From: Desulfovibrio sp.
Lineage (GTDB): Bacteria > Desulfobacterota > Desulfovibrionia > Desulfovibrionales > Desulfovibrionaceae
Reading direction: 5' to 3'
DNA length: 64,000 nucleotides
Assembly (NCBI RefSeq): GCF_019422935.1
Contig: NZ_JAHZCJ010000008.1
Span: 116,624 to 180,623, forward strand
This document shows, piece after piece, positions 52,335 through 62,738 of this stretch; positions within the stretch are counted from its first letter, which is position 1; each line of letters opens with the position of its first letter. Made by a program: the position numbers and the translations under genes. The notes beneath the pieces were generated by a model, which worked only from the letters and a program-made list of their open reading frames with translations, was not told where the DNA came from and did no database searches.

Positions 52335-52615
52335 TGCTTCGGTTTCACAAAGGCACGCAGCCTCTGAGCTTTGCCCCAACATAGCAAAAACCATCTGTGC
52401 GGCCCCTTGCTCACGCTGCCACGGTTGGCAAACCTGGGGGCCGAGCCTCAAGATCGTGCGCAGCAATGCCCGGAACGGCAGATCTTCTATACTGGCAGAG
52501 CAGGAAGGCAGAACAAAAATATTCATACCTCCTTGATCGTTAGCTTGCGAGGCGAGTCTGTCCTTTCCATGAGTCCGGCCTGCCCGCAGGCTCCATCAGA
52601 CACAGCTCCCGCCCC

Positions 52616-53434
52616 CTAGTGCTTGCCCAGTGCCGCCATGACCTCCAGAGCGTCAGCCTGCTCTGGGTCTGTCTGCAAGGCGCGCAGGGCGTTATCTTCC
52701 GCAGCCTGCTTTTTGCTCCAGGCGAGGTACATCTTCGACATTTTGCCAAAGGTCGAGGCATGTCCGCCAAACGTACGCAGCACCGCCTGATACACCGCCT
52801 CGGCCTTTTCGTATTCCCGCAGTTCCATCCACGCCGCCACGGCTCCGGTGTAGGCCGAGGCCTCACGCGGCTGGATGGTCATGGCGTCCTCATACATGGC
52901 GGCGGCTTCGGCAAACAGCCCGGCAGCGGCAAAAATCTGGCCCATTTGCAGGCGGATGCCGTCCTCATCGCCAAATTCTTCCACTATGCGCTTCAAAAAG
53001 GCGCGCCCCTTGGCGACCTGCCCCTCGCGCAAAAAATCAAGCCCGCTGCTGATCAGCTGCTTTTTACGCTCCAGCCGGGCCTCCGCCTCCAGCTGCACAG
53101 CCTGTTCCGCCGCAGTTTCCAGAATTTTGGCCAGCCCATCCAGCACGGTTGAAAGCGTTGCTTCCTTGCCCGCTTGCAGGGTGATGCTGCGCGGTTTGCC
53201 CGTATTGCCGGGATCAAGCAGCGGTTGCAGCGCGCTATGGCGCACAATGCCCCCCAAAAATTCCCCGATCTGAATATCCAGTTCCGCCCTTGCTGAACGC
53301 ATCAGCTTTACCCCGGCCAGAAGCCGAAGCGCTTCACTCATGGTCACAAGGGCGCGCTCAACTTCATCACGCCGCAGATAGCCCATTGCACGGGCGATAT
53401 TTTCCCTGATTTCTTTGGGAGCAGTTGTCAGCAT
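52616..53434 (-). CDS. Tetratricopeptide-repeat protein
   Basis: A 272-residue protein starting MLTTAPKEIRENIARAMGYLRRDE. Residues 125-270 form TPR helices (LDFLREGQVAKGRAFLKRIVEEFG, AAMYEDAMTIQPREASAYTGAV, AEAVYQAVLRTFG). Cytoplasmic, no signal. ATG 53434 lies inside the nadD end (7-base overlap) with GGAGGA upstream; an upstream in-frame extension would be out of context. Function is unknown beyond scaffolding. Confidence 0.75.
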   Translation of the reverse strand: MLTTAPKEIRENIARAMGYLRRDEVERALVTMSEALRLLAGVKLMRSARAELDIQIGEFLGGIVRHSALQPLLDPGNTGKPRSITLQAGKEATLSTVLDGLAKILETAAEQAVQLEAEARLERKKQLISSGLDFLREGQVAKGRAFLKRIVEEFGDEDGIRLQMGQIFAAAGLFAEAAAMYEDAMTIQPREASAYTGAVAAWMELREYEKAEAVYQAVLRTFGGHASTFGKMSKMYLAWSKKQAAEDNALRALQTDPEQADALEVMAALGKH

Positions 53435-54141
53435 GCCGAGCCGTCCTCCAGCCAGTGATGCCGCACTGTTTGAGTGTTGTTTCGCAAAATCTGCAAGGCC
53501 GCATCCGGCACAAGAAAATCCACATTCCGGCCTGTAAGCCAGAGCTGTCGCACCCGAGAGGCGCTCACCTCCAGCCATGGCACAGAAAGAAAATGCGCCA
53601 GCCCGCCTCCCGGCAAGGCCATGCACGGGCAGGCAGGCAGCAATGGAGCGCGCTCTGCGGCATCAGGCCACAGGCCTTTGGAGGCGGTGATAAAATCGGC
53701 AGAGGTATGCCCCTTGCGGGGCACAACCACAAAGTGACAAAGCTGTGGTAAATCCAGCCCCTTGTACCATGTGGAGAGCATGGCGAAATCCGGGCTGCCC
53801 AGAATAAAATACAGTTCTGTATCCGGCTCTGCTTCACGATAGGCGCAAAGCGTATCCCACGTATACGACGGCCCCTGGCGCTGAGCCTCCATCCGGTTGC
53901 AGCGCAGCCAGGGCAACCCCTGAACGCAGGCCTCCACCATGTCGGCTCGCAGGTTAAAGGGCAACATGCTGCGCTGCACTTTGTGCGGCGGCACGGCGCA
54001 AGGCACCATATCCACGCCTTGCACAAGGTCGCCCAACGCCTCGCGGGCCTCAATGGCCAGCCGCAGGTGTCCCACATGGGGCGGGTTAAAACTGCCGCCA
54101 AGAATGGCCCGGCCCGGCGGGAGGGACGCCGATTCCGTCAT
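53428..54141 (-). CDS. nadD: Nicotinate-nucleotide adenylyltransferase
   Basis: A 237-residue NAD biosynthesis enzyme. The nucleotidyltransferase motif GGSFNPPHVGHLRL and the C-terminal SASRVRQLW (the usual IS-T/S-xR motif) are present. It adenylylates nicotinate mononucleotide. Its start abuts the proA stop, so the two are co-transcribed. Confidence 0.93.
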   Translation of the reverse strand: MTESASLPPGRAILGGSFNPPHVGHLRLAIEAREALGDLVQGVDMVPCAVPPHKVQRSMLPFNLRADMVEACVQGLPWLRCNRMEAQRQGPSYTWDTLCAYREAEPDTELYFILGSPDFAMLSTWYKGLDLPQLCHFVVVPRKGHTSADFITASKGLWPDAAERAPLLPACPCMALPGGGLAHFLSVPWLEVSASRVRQLWLTGRNVDFLVPDAALQILRNNTQTVRHHWLEDGSAC

Positions 54142-55401
54142 CTATCCACGCACCTGACCCTGGCCAAGCACCACAAATTTGGTGGTGGTCAGTTCGTCCA
54201 CACCCATGGGACCGTAGGCATGCAGCTTTGAGGTAGAAATGCCGATCTCCGCGCCGAGGCCAAGCTGTCCGCCGTCATTGAAGCGGCTGGAAGCGTTGAC
54301 CGCCACCATGGAAGCATCCGCCTCGCGCAAAAAACGCATGGCATGCTCGTGGTTGTTGGTACAGATGATTTCCGTGTGGTTTGAGCCGTAGCGGGCAATG
54401 TGATCCAGCGCGGCATCCATGCTTTCCACCACGCAAACGGCAAGCACCAGGGCATGAAATTCCTGCCCAAGATCATCGGGCTGCTGGGCAACGGCAGTTG
54501 CGCCAAGCAGGGGCAGTGATTGCGGGCATGCGCGAAATTCCACCCCGGCAGCGCCAAGCTTTGCCGCCACCTTGGGCAGAAAATCCTTGGCCACGTCACG
54601 GTGCACCAGCAGGCATTCCAGCGCATTGCACACGCCGGGGCGCTGCACCTTGCTGTTAAAAACAATCTCTGCGGCTGCATCCAGATCGGCATCCACATCA
54701 ATATACGCGTGGCACACGCCCTTGAAGTGCTTGAGCACGGGCATGGTGGCAGCCTCGGTCACGGCGCGCACAAGGCCCTCGCCGCCGCGCGGGATGATAA
54801 CATCAATATAGCTGTCGAGCTTGCACAGAGCGTTGACGGCTTCGTGTCCGGGTATGGACACAAGCTGGGCCGCATCGGCGGGCAATCCCGCCTGGGCCAG
54901 CGCATCGCACAGGGCCTTGGCAAGCGCGATGTTGGAGCGCAAAGCCTCGCTGCCGCCGCGCAGAATAACCGCGTTGCCCGCCTTGATGCACAAAATGGCG
55001 GCGTCGATGGTCACATTGGGGCGCGCCTCGTAGATCATGGCGATCACGCCCAACGGCACGCGCATACGGCCCACAAGCAGACCGTTGGGCCGCTGCCACT
55101 GGCGCTCCGTAGCGCCCACAGGGTCTGGCAGATTGGCCACGTGGCGGCAGGCTGCGCGCATTTCATCCATGATGGCAGGGGTAAGCGTCAAGCGGTCAAG
55201 GCGGGGGACATCCTGCCCGGCGGCACGGGCCGCAGCAAGGTCTTCCGCATTGGCGGCCAGAATCTCGGCCTCCCGATCCTGCAGCAGTTGCGCCAGCCCC
55301 AGCAGGGCTTGCGTTTTGGCATCGGGGTGGGCCTTGGCTATGGCCCTGGCCGCTTCCTTTGCCTGCGCGCCGAGGCGCGACATTTCTTCTGCAGGCGTCA
55401 T
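54142..55401 (-). CDS. proA: Gamma-glutamyl phosphate reductase
   Basis: A 419-residue enzyme of proline synthesis. The catalytic cysteine is in RPGVCNALECLLVH, with NAVILRGGSEALRSN and the C-terminal GPMGVDELTTTKFVV typical of ProA. It reduces gamma-glutamyl phosphate to the semialdehyde with NADPH. No proB is adjacent in this window. Confidence 0.96.
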   Translation of the reverse strand: MTPAEEMSRLGAQAKEAARAIAKAHPDAKTQALLGLAQLLQDREAEILAANAEDLAAARAAGQDVPRLDRLTLTPAIMDEMRAACRHVANLPDPVGATERQWQRPNGLLVGRMRVPLGVIAMIYEARPNVTIDAAILCIKAGNAVILRGGSEALRSNIALAKALCDALAQAGLPADAAQLVSIPGHEAVNALCKLDSYIDVIIPRGGEGLVRAVTEAATMPVLKHFKGVCHAYIDVDADLDAAAEIVFNSKVQRPGVCNALECLLVHRDVAKDFLPKVAAKLGAAGVEFRACPQSLPLLGATAVAQQPDDLGQEFHALVLAVCVVESMDAALDHIARYGSNHTEIICTNNHEHAMRFLREADASMVAVNASSRFNDGGQLGLGAEIGISTSKLHAYGPMGVDELTTTKFVVLGQGQVRG

Positions 55402-55585
55402 GTATACTCCTTATTGTATTGGCCGGGGCCGCGCAGGCCGCCTGACCAGAGGATATTTGTTTTGACAGAGGGGCTGATTCTGGCCTAAGAAAAAAGCTTC
55501 CGTCCAGCTCCGCCGATCATGGAACGCGCAGGGCAAACGCGCGGAAAAACTACGGCGGTTCCGCCTCCCTAAGGAGTTTTGATAC

Positions 55586-56335
55586 ATGAATCCGCAAAAG
55601 AATCAAGGCGCAGAGGATTCCCCCCTGTTGCGCGACCTTCAGGCAGAAGTCAGCTCCGAAAGCGCCCCCATGCTCCAGTTCATGCTGCGTCACGCTGGCA
55701 CCATAGCCAGCATTGTGGTGCTGTTTGTGCTGGTTCTGGCGGGTACCGGCATCTGGCGCTGGTACAGCACATCCAAAAACGATGAAGCGCGGCAGTCACT
55801 TGCGCGCATTGTTCTGCAAACCAGTGGCCCCGCGCAGGTCAAGGAACTTGCCGCCCTGGCGGAAAAAGCCCCCTCTGACGTGAAGTTTTCCGCCTATCTG
55901 GCCTTGGGCCAAAGCGCCATGAGCAACGGCGATAACGCCACTGCCGCGGATGCCTTTGCCAAAGCCGCCAAGGAAAGCGAAGGCCCCCTTGCGCTGATTG
56001 CCGGCATGAACGAGGCCGGAGCCATGCTCAAGGCCGGAAAATACGCCGATGCCCTTGCCCTGCTGCAAAAGCTGCAAGCCGCGCTGCCGGGTGAAGTTAC
56101 CGCTCCCCAGCTTAAGCAGATGATGGCCGAAGCCGCCGTTGCCGCCGGGCAGACAGAACAGGCCGCCCGCATCTACCTTGCCCTCTCGCGCGAGGCGCAG
56201 GGCCTCAACAGCGAATATTTCCGCGCCCGCGCAACCACGCTGGCTCCCAAAATTGTTGAAGAAGAAGCCGCCCAGACTGCGGCCCCGGCAGCGCCAGACG
56301 GCGCTGGGGAAAAATCTTCCGGCAAAGCCCAGTAA
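55586..56335 (+). CDS. YfgM-like single-helix membrane protein with TPR domain
   Basis: A 249-residue protein: short cytoplasmic N-terminus, one transmembrane helix (about 37-57, IASIVVLFVLVLAGTGIW) and a periplasmic helical-repeat region (70-220), then an Ala/Pro tail. It resembles YfgM, the ancillary SecYEG/BamB-associated chaperone. AAGGAG stands 9 bases before ATG 55586. Confidence 0.75.
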   Translation: MNPQKNQGAEDSPLLRDLQAEVSSESAPMLQFMLRHAGTIASIVVLFVLVLAGTGIWRWYSTSKNDEARQSLARIVLQTSGPAQVKELAALAEKAPSDVKFSAYLALGQSAMSNGDNATAADAFAKAAKESEGPLALIAGMNEAGAMLKAGKYADALALLQKLQAALPGEVTAPQLKQMMAEAAVAAGQTEQAARIYLALSREAQGLNSEYFRARATTLAPKIVEEEAAQTAAPAAPDGAGEKSSGKAQ

Positions 56336-56462
56336 ATATCTCTTCGCAAGCCCGCGCATGTGCAAACAGCGCGGGCTTGCGTCATTGTAGGCGGGGCCGC
56401 ATGGGCCGCGCCATTTTGCATCCAGTTGCGGTTCAGGCGATATGCCTGAGCCTGGAGGGAAC

Positions 56463-58313
56463 ATGAGCAATCATCCGCTGTTGCAGGGCGCTCGCGGCGA
56501 GCGGCACCTGCTGTTGGGAAACGAAGCCATTGTGCGCGGCGCGCTTGAAGCGGGTGTGCATATGGTCAGTTGTTACCCGGGCACTCCTTCTTCGGAAGTG
56601 CCGGACACGTTCCACCGCCTAGGCGGCGAAGGCCGCTACCGGCTGGAATATTCCGTCAACGAGAAGGTGGCTATGGAAGTGGCCGCCGGTGCCGCCCTTG
56701 GCGGCGCCATGAGCCTCGTGACCATGAAGCACGTGGGCGTCAACGTGGCCGCAGACCCGCTGTTCACCTCCGTTTACACGGGCCTGCCCGGCGGCATGGT
56801 CTTGCTGACGGCTGACGACCCCGGTTGCCACTCAAGCCAGAACGAACAGGACAACCGCACTTATGCACGCTTTGCCCTGCTGCCCTGTTTTGAGCCTGCC
56901 TCCGCGCAGGAAGCCAAGGACATGACCCGCGAGGCCTTTCGTCTTGCCCGCGAGCTGCAACAGCCCGTGATGCTGCGCACCACCACCCGCGTCAGCCACA
57001 TGCGCGGCGCTGTGGATTTTGACGATCTGCCCGCCACACAGCCCAAGGTTGAGTTCAAGCGCGACCCGAGCCGTTTTGTGCCGGTTCCCGCTGTGGCCCG
57101 CAAGCGCCATCTGGCGTTGGAGGGCATCATTGAAAAAGCCCGCCAGTTTGCGGAATCCAGCCGCTTCAATACGGTGCATGAACCCCAGACGCCCACGCGC
57201 CTCGGCATCATTACCAGCGGCGTGGCCCGCAACTATCTGGCCGATGCCCTTTCGGCTGGCGGCTGGGGAGACCGTGTGCGTGTGCTTGAGCTTGGCATGA
57301 CCTGGCCCCTGCCCACCGCCATGATCACCGAATTTTTGCGCGGCTGCGACCGTGTGCTGATACTTGAAGAAGGCGTTGACCTGCTGGAGCAGGACATCCG
57401 CGCCCTGGTGCAGAAGCAGGACATCCACGTGCGCATTGAAGGCAAGGATTCCGGCCTCACCGGTCAGGGCGAATACTCCACCACCCTTGTCATGCGCCGC
57501 CTTTCCTCCTGGCTCGACACGCCCTGCCCGGCAAAGCCCGTGCGCAGCGTTGACCTGGAGCTGCCGGGCCGCCCGCCGAACCTCTGCGCCGGTTGCTCGC
57601 ACCGCGCCGTCTACTATGCCGCACGGCAGGTTTTTGGCGACGATGCCTTTTACTCCAGCGACATCGGCTGTTACACCCTGGGTCTGCTGCCGCCCCTGCG
57701 CGCTGCGGATTTTCTGGTGTGCATGGGGTCTTCCATATCCGCAGGCAGCGGCTTTGCCCGCGCATCGGAAAAACCCGTGGTGGCCTTTATCGGCGACTCC
57801 ACGTTCTTCCACTCCGGCATGACGGGCCTTGCCAACGCGGTTTTCAACCAGCATGACATCATTCTGGTCATTCTGGACAACGGCACCACGGCCATGACCG
57901 GGCATCAGCCCAACCCCGGCATGGTGCAGGACATGCTCGGCTCCATGAGCCAGCACATGGATATCGAAGCCATTGTGCGCGCCATGGGCGTTACCCAGTG
58001 CGCCAAGGTGCGCTCCTTCAACGTGAAGGCCGTCACCAAGGCGCTGGAAGAAATGAAGGCCCAAAGCGGCGTGCGCGTGCTGATTACCGAAGAGCCCTGC
58101 GTGCTGTATGCCCGCCGTCAGCTCAAAAAAGCCCAACCCCAGGTGGCCGAAGTGGCCCAGCAGGGACCGGAAGCCATGCGCTGCCTTGAGCAGCTGGCCT
58201 GCCCCGCCTTTTACCGCGAGGGCGACAATCTTGCTGTAGACGCCACGCTCTGCACGGGCTGCATGGTCTGTTTGCAGGTTGCGCCCACGGCCTTCAAGGC
58301 GCGGAAGCGGTAG
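56463..58313 (+). CDS. iorA: Indolepyruvate:ferredoxin oxidoreductase, alpha subunit (reduced ferredoxin domain)
   Basis: A 616-residue thiamine-diphosphate enzyme that decarboxylates aryl pyruvates to aryl-acetyl-CoA with ferredoxin. The pyrimidine-binding part (MVSCYPGTPSSEVPDTF), the ThDP/Mg site (FIGDSTFFHSGMTGLANAVFN, DNGTTAMTGHQ) and CAGCSHRA are present. The C-terminal two-cluster ferredoxin is reduced: only CTGCMVC and the Cys of LACPAF remain, and the fourth Cys after CMVC is Ala (QVAP). Those four could still bind one cluster. ATG 56463 follows GGAGGG. Operon with iorB (9-base gap). Confidence 0.92.
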   Translation: MSNHPLLQGARGERHLLLGNEAIVRGALEAGVHMVSCYPGTPSSEVPDTFHRLGGEGRYRLEYSVNEKVAMEVAAGAALGGAMSLVTMKHVGVNVAADPLFTSVYTGLPGGMVLLTADDPGCHSSQNEQDNRTYARFALLPCFEPASAQEAKDMTREAFRLARELQQPVMLRTTTRVSHMRGAVDFDDLPATQPKVEFKRDPSRFVPVPAVARKRHLALEGIIEKARQFAESSRFNTVHEPQTPTRLGIITSGVARNYLADALSAGGWGDRVRVLELGMTWPLPTAMITEFLRGCDRVLILEEGVDLLEQDIRALVQKQDIHVRIEGKDSGLTGQGEYSTTLVMRRLSSWLDTPCPAKPVRSVDLELPGRPPNLCAGCSHRAVYYAARQVFGDDAFYSSDIGCYTLGLLPPLRAADFLVCMGSSISAGSGFARASEKPVVAFIGDSTFFHSGMTGLANAVFNQHDIILVILDNGTTAMTGHQPNPGMVQDMLGSMSQHMDIEAIVRAMGVTQCAKVRSFNVKAVTKALEEMKAQSGVRVLITEEPCVLYARRQLKKAQPQVAEVAQQGPEAMRCLEQLACPAFYREGDNLAVDATLCTGCMVCLQVAPTAFKARKR

Positions 58314-58322
58314 GGAGATATT

Positions 58323-58931
58323 ATGAAGACACAAGAAATGCAGAAGCGGATGCGTATATTCTTTACCGGCGTGGGCGGTCAGGGAACCCTGACGGCCACA
58401 ACCCTGCTGGCCCGCACGGCGCTGGAAGCCGGACTGGATGTGGTGGCTGGCGAAGTGCACGGCATGGCTCAGCGCGGCGGCGTGGTGGAATCTGTCATGC
58501 TGCTTGGCGGCTGGCGTTCCCCCAAGCTGGACTATGGCGAAGCCGATGTGCTGCTGGGCTTTGAGCCGCTGGAAACCCTGCGCGCCCTGCCTTATCTGCA
58601 GCCCGGCGGCGCAATCTTTTCCAGCAGTGATGCCCTGCCGCCCCTCAGCGTTGCGCTGGGCAAGGCAGAGTACCCCGACATGCCGCACATCATGGAAAAG
58701 GCCCGTCAGGTTGCGGGGCAGTGCCACTTTGTGCCCTGCCGCGAGCTTGGTATGAAGGCTGGTTCCGTGCAGAGCGGCAACACCGTGCTTTTGAGCGTGG
58801 TCTGTTCTTCTGGCGTGCTGCCCTTTGGCGTGGACGCGCTGGAAGCCGCCATCAAAAAATTCCTGCCCCCGAAATTGCAGGAATCCAACCTCAAGGCGCT
58901 GGAACTGGGCAAAGCCTACGTGAATAAATAG
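58323..58931 (+). CDS. iorB: Indolepyruvate:ferredoxin oxidoreductase, beta subunit
   Basis: A 202-residue gamma-type POR domain: FTGVGGQGTLTATTLLARTA at the start and EVHGMAQRGGVVES, both typical of IorB. It binds CoA or assists in coupling with the alpha subunit. A terminator follows. Confidence 0.93.
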   Translation: MKTQEMQKRMRIFFTGVGGQGTLTATTLLARTALEAGLDVVAGEVHGMAQRGGVVESVMLLGGWRSPKLDYGEADVLLGFEPLETLRALPYLQPGGAIFSSSDALPPLSVALGKAEYPDMPHIMEKARQVAGQCHFVPCRELGMKAGSVQSGNTVLLSVVCSSGVLPFGVDALEAAIKKFLPPKLQESNLKALELGKAYVNK

Positions 58932-58990
58932 CGCCTTGCGCGCAGGCCGCCACAGCTGCGGCACCTGAGCGTGATCCATTATGAACGCAA

Positions 58991-59021
58991 GAAGCCCCTT
59001 CATTGAAGGGGCTTCTTTTTT
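58991..59021 (+). terminator. Terminator after iorAB
   Basis: GAAGCCCCTTC-ATT-GAAGGGGCTTC followed by TTTTTT. Confidence 0.9.
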
Positions 59022-59041
59022 GTGACGAGATAATTTTTGCC

Positions 59042-60796
59042 TCAGCAGTTCTGCATCTGTTCAATGAGGCCTTCAAGATTTTGAGCCTGGGCAGAAAGCC
59101 CCGCCACCGCCCGCGAAGCGGCGCTCATGGCAACAGCCGTTTGCCGCGAAAGGCTGGTAACATCACCAATCGTACGGTTGATCTGGTCGGTGGCCACAGC
59201 CTGCTGCTCGCTTGCTGTGGCAATGGCGCTGACTTGATTGGCGGTTTCTTCCACCGTTCCTACAATGCCCTCCAGCGCCTGCCCTGACTGCTGGGCAGCT
59301 TCCGTCGCCAGCGATATGCCTTTAACCGCCTCCTCCACTGAGGCGGCGCTATGGGCCACGCTTTGCTGAATGGCCGTGATGGCCGTATCCACATCGTGGG
59401 TGGAAGCCATTGTTTTTTCCGCCAGTTTGCGTACTTCGTCCGCCACCACAGCAAAGCCCCGCCCGGCGTCGCCTGCCCGTGCGGCCTCAATGGCGGCATT
59501 GAGGGCGAGCAGATTGGTCTGATCCGCAATATCCGAAATAACATTCATGATGCGGGTGATGGCCTGCGCATGCCCGCCAAGCTGCTCCATATCATCCTTG
59601 AGACGCAAGGAGGTGGAGCGCACGGTTTCAATACTCTCCAGAGCGTGGCGAACCACCTTGGCCCCGTCCTCTGCTTTTTGGCGGGTTTCTGCCGAAGAGT
59701 CAGAAGCCACGGCGGCATTCTGGGCGACTTCGCCCACTGTAGCGTTCATCTGCTCCATGCCAGTGGCTGCTTCTGTGAGCCTCTGGGCCGTGCTGTCGGC
59801 GCTTTCTTCCGCCTGACGGATAGTTTCACCAACCTGACCGGAGGCGGTGGCCACAACATGGGTCACTTCTTCCAGCGCCTCGGCCACCTGCTGCATGGCT
59901 TCTGTTTTTGCACGGGCATCGCGCTCTGCCGCCTCAGCCTGTTGCAGGGCGGCATTGCCCCTGGCGGATTCTTCTCGCGCCTTTTCCGACTCGCTGCGGG
60001 CGCTCTCTATATGCGCCTTCAAGGCCTGAACCATGAGCACCAGCGAGGCGTACACGCCCTGCTGGCGGCCAGAGTGCTCAAGGTCATAATCCCCTTCTGC
60101 CACGCGCCCCGCTATGAGCTGCAACTGCGCCGGATCCTTGCCGAGCTGGCGCTTGATGGCAAGCGTGATCCCCGCGGTAACCGCAATGCTGAACAGTATG
60201 CCCACGATGGCAAGCAGGGCCCCGGCCAGGCGCGACTGCCGCGCAATTTCCTGCGCGCCTGCCGCTGCCTCCTGACTGCGCTGCACATCGTGCTGCACAA
60301 GCTGGTCAAAATAACGTGCAAGGCGGATAAAATCAGCCCTGCTGCGGGTGAACAGCGCAATGGAGCCATCCGTATCACCCTCGCCAGCCAGCCGGATGAT
60401 TTCTTCGCGGGTGGCCTCCTCCGCATGCAACTGGGCCGTGATGTTGCCCCACAGTTCATCATCCACTGGTTCGGCCGCCTGTTTACGGGCTTCAACCAAT
60501 GCCTGATAGGCCTCGGCGTGCTGCGCAAACTGCTTGAGAGCGCGCTTAATGCGGTCGCGATACTCGGCAATGGTGACTTTATCAGTATGCGGAGTAAGCG
60601 CCGCCAGATCGGATCGGGCCGAATACAGCAGGGACGTCATGGTCTGCACCGCCACAAGCGATGGCACATACTGCTGGTCCATATGGCTGACGGCATGATC
60701 AATACGGTCGGTATTGACGTAATACACGCCGAACAGCGCCAACATGAGAACAATGATGCTGCTGAACGAAAGAACCAGTTTCGTGGTCAGCTTCAT
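59042..60796 (-). CDS. Methyl-accepting chemotaxis protein with four-helix-bundle sensor
   Basis: A 584-residue receptor. Transmembrane helices at about 10-30 and 185-210 enclose a helical periplasmic domain of the 4HB_MCP type. A HAMP-like segment and coiled coil lead to the signalling tip [26 protein letters not shown] 60796 is chosen (GGGAG 6 bases upstream; otherwise the first helix is preceded by 20 odd residues). It shares its signalling region closely with the hemerythrin receptor at 24525. Confidence 0.9.
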   Translation of the reverse strand: MKLTTKLVLSFSSIIVLMLALFGVYYVNTDRIDHAVSHMDQQYVPSLVAVQTMTSLLYSARSDLAALTPHTDKVTIAEYRDRIKRALKQFAQHAEAYQALVEARKQAAEPVDDELWGNITAQLHAEEATREEIIRLAGEGDTDGSIALFTRSRADFIRLARYFDQLVQHDVQRSQEAAAGAQEIARQSRLAGALLAIVGILFSIAVTAGITLAIKRQLGKDPAQLQLIAGRVAEGDYDLEHSGRQQGVYASLVLMVQALKAHIESARSESEKAREESARGNAALQQAEAAERDARAKTEAMQQVAEALEEVTHVVATASGQVGETIRQAEESADSTAQRLTEAATGMEQMNATVGEVAQNAAVASDSSAETRQKAEDGAKVVRHALESIETVRSTSLRLKDDMEQLGGHAQAITRIMNVISDIADQTNLLALNAAIEAARAGDAGRGFAVVADEVRKLAEKTMASTHDVDTAITAIQQSVAHSAASVEEAVKGISLATEAAQQSGQALEGIVGTVEETANQVSAIATASEQQAVATDQINRTIGDVTSLSRQTAVAMSAASRAVAGLSAQAQNLEGLIEQMQNC

Positions 60797-60845
60797 GAAC
60801 ACTCCCGTAGTTTGATTGCTGCCCCCGCGGGGGCAAAAATGATCG

Positions 60846-62738
60846 TTACGCTTCAAGCTGGTAGTTGCTGCCGCTGATGCGTTTGCACTGCTTTTTCAGC
60901 GTGGCGGCGGCCCGCGCCAGATCAAAGCTGCTCTGGAAATTGCTGGCCTTCACGCCGACAATGGTCAGGGACATAAGCGGGAAGCGCTCCTCAATATTGC
61001 TGCGGCTTTTGCCCTCAATGTAACCGCGCTGAACATCGTCGGCGCTGTAAAAGGCTGGTACGCTGTCGTTAAAGGCAGAGATGATGGTTTCGCACACGCT
61101 GCGGGCCGTCAAAGCGTCTGTTACGGCGATAAAGTCATCGCCGCCGATGTGGCCCACAAAGTCATCCTCGCTCGCGCTTTCCTTGATGATGGAAGAAAGG
61201 CGCTTGAGTGCCCTGTCGCCATTTTTAAAGCCGTATTTGTCGTTGTAAGCCTTGAAGTTGTCGATATCGAAGTAGAGAACAATGCGCGGCAAACCAAGGC
61301 GCACAAGGCGCTCCAGCTCGATATCAATAAGCGCGTTGCCGGGCAGTTCTGAAAGGGGATTGAGCTGGCGAGCGTTGGCGACCTCAAGCTCGATGCTTTT
61401 TTCGAGCAGTTCCTTGACTGTCACAACACCCTGATAGCGACCCTCTCGGGTTACGGTGACAAAATCGTAGAGTTTTGCGTCATCGCGGCGCATGGCCTGG
61501 CGCGCCACAAGATCAATTGTGCACTGGTGGTCCACACACAGAAAGGAGCGGTCCATGACCGCTTCCACGGCTTTGTCGGCAAAGAGGGAAAAACCGAACC
61601 TGCCGCTCAGTTGCTCGTGCAGGCGGTTGCGCGTGAGCGCACCAACGGGAATCTCGCCCATGACAACGCAAAGGCCGTTGAGCTTGCTATTTTTTTCAAA
61701 CAGATCAACGACGCTGCGTATGGGCATGTGCGGCGGCACTACTGTGCCGGAACGGCAAATGTGCCGCACATGAAACTTGTGAACGCGCGCGCCGAAAAAT
61801 CTGTTTTTTATTTTATTTTCGCGGTGAATGACCTGAAGAGCCACGGGATCCACGGCCCGCGGCGTGGGATCTGGCCTGCGGAGAAAATAGCCCTGCCCGT
61901 AGGGCACATCAAAACTGATGAGGGTTGCTAGCTCTTCTTCGGTCTCTATGCCCTCGGCAATGATCCGCGTATTGGTCAGAGCCGCAAATTCCTGCATGCT
62001 CTTGATGAGCGCCTGCCGGGTGAGGTCTTTATCCACCCCGCGTATGAGCTGCATGTCGAGCTTGATAAAATGCGGCTGCACGTCAGATATGAGGTTGAGG
62101 CCGGAATAGCCCGCGCCAGCATCGTCAATACTGATCTGGTAATTCTGGCCTTTGTAATGCTCAATAATCTGCTTGAAGCCACGCAGGTTCACAACCGACT
62201 CGCGCTCGGTAATTTCAAAAACAATATCCTCGGCGCTGATGGCAAAACGGGTCAGGTATTCCTTGGTGAACCCCATACCGAAGTGCGAATCCTGAATAAT
62301 GTTTGGATTAACATTGAGGAACAGGCGGATGCCCGTTGGCATCTGACGGGCCGCACGCAAGGCGCTGCGCCTAAAGAGATGCTCAAGCTCCAGCATGCGC
62401 CCGTTTTCCAGCGCGCACTGAATGAGTGCCTCGGGATTTTCAAGAGGAGTGCCGGCTGGGCCGCGACCCAGCGCCTCATAACCGAAAACAGCGCCATCGC
62501 GAAGGGAAACAATGGGCTGAAGCACGCTGGTGATGGTCTGGTTCTGAAGCACATCCAACAAGGCCTGACAACGCTGCTCACCATCAACAGTTCCAACTTG
62601 TAGTGAAGTTGATGCGGGCGGCGGAACCATTGATGAGGCGCGGCATGAATGCAGGTGCGAATCAGACAAGCTTGCAGGATGCAGCGGCAGATCGCAAAAA
62701 GTTTCTACAAATAAATCCTGCGCGGAAGAATCGGGCAT
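60846..62738 (-). CDS. EAL-CBS-GGDEF protein
   Basis: A 630-residue cytoplasmic protein. EAL domain (about 70-310) with [20 protein letters not shown] and [12 protein letters not shown] pair (about 325-460); GGDEF domain (about 470-625) with [10 protein letters not shown] but GGDDF in place of GGDEF. The phosphodiesterase side looks active (EAL, DD, E); the cyclase side is doubtful, since the fourth motif residue is Asp. It probably lowers cyclic di-GMP, with the CBS pair sensing an adenosine nucleotide. ATG 62738 has GGAGGGGG upstream. Confidence 0.88.
   Translation of the reverse strand: MPDSSAQDLFVETFCDLPLHPASLSDSHLHSCRASSMVPPPASTSLQVGTVDGEQRCQALLDVLQNQTITSVLQPIVSLRDGAVFGYEALGRGPAGTPLENPEALIQCALENGRMLELEHLFRRSALRAARQMPTGIRLFLNVNPNIIQDSHFGMGFTKEYLTRFAISAEDIVFEITERESVVNLRGFKQIIEHYKGQNYQISIDDAGAGYSGLNLISDVQPHFIKLDMQLIRGVDKDLTRQALIKSMQEFAALTNTRIIAEGIETEEELATLISFDVPYGQGYFLRRPDPTPRAVDPVALQVIHRENKIKNRFFGARVHKFHVRHICRSGTVVPPHMPIRSVVDLFEKNSKLNGLCVVMGEIPVGALTRNRLHEQLSGRFGFSLFADKAVEAVMDRSFLCVDHQCTIDLVARQAMRRDDAKLYDFVTVTREGRYQGVVTVKELLEKSIELEVANARQLNPLSELPGNALIDIELERLVRLGLPRIVLYFDIDNFKAYNDKYGFKNGDRALKRLSSIIKESASEDDFVGHIGGDDFIAVTDALTARSVCETIISAFNDSVPAFYSADDVQRGYIEGKSRSNIEERFPLMSLTIVGVKASNFQSSFDLARAAATLKKQCKRISGSNYQLEA

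Noticed and set aside
56832-59003. A 723-codon open frame on the minus strand opposite iorAB
   Set aside because: It mirrors the iorAB frame in a GC-rich gene, has no family features and is His/Gly-rich as expected for an antisense artefact.
59351-60877. A 508-codon plus-strand frame opposite the chemoreceptor
   Set aside because: Shadow of the receptor coding sequence; product is Cys/His-rich without recognisable domains.
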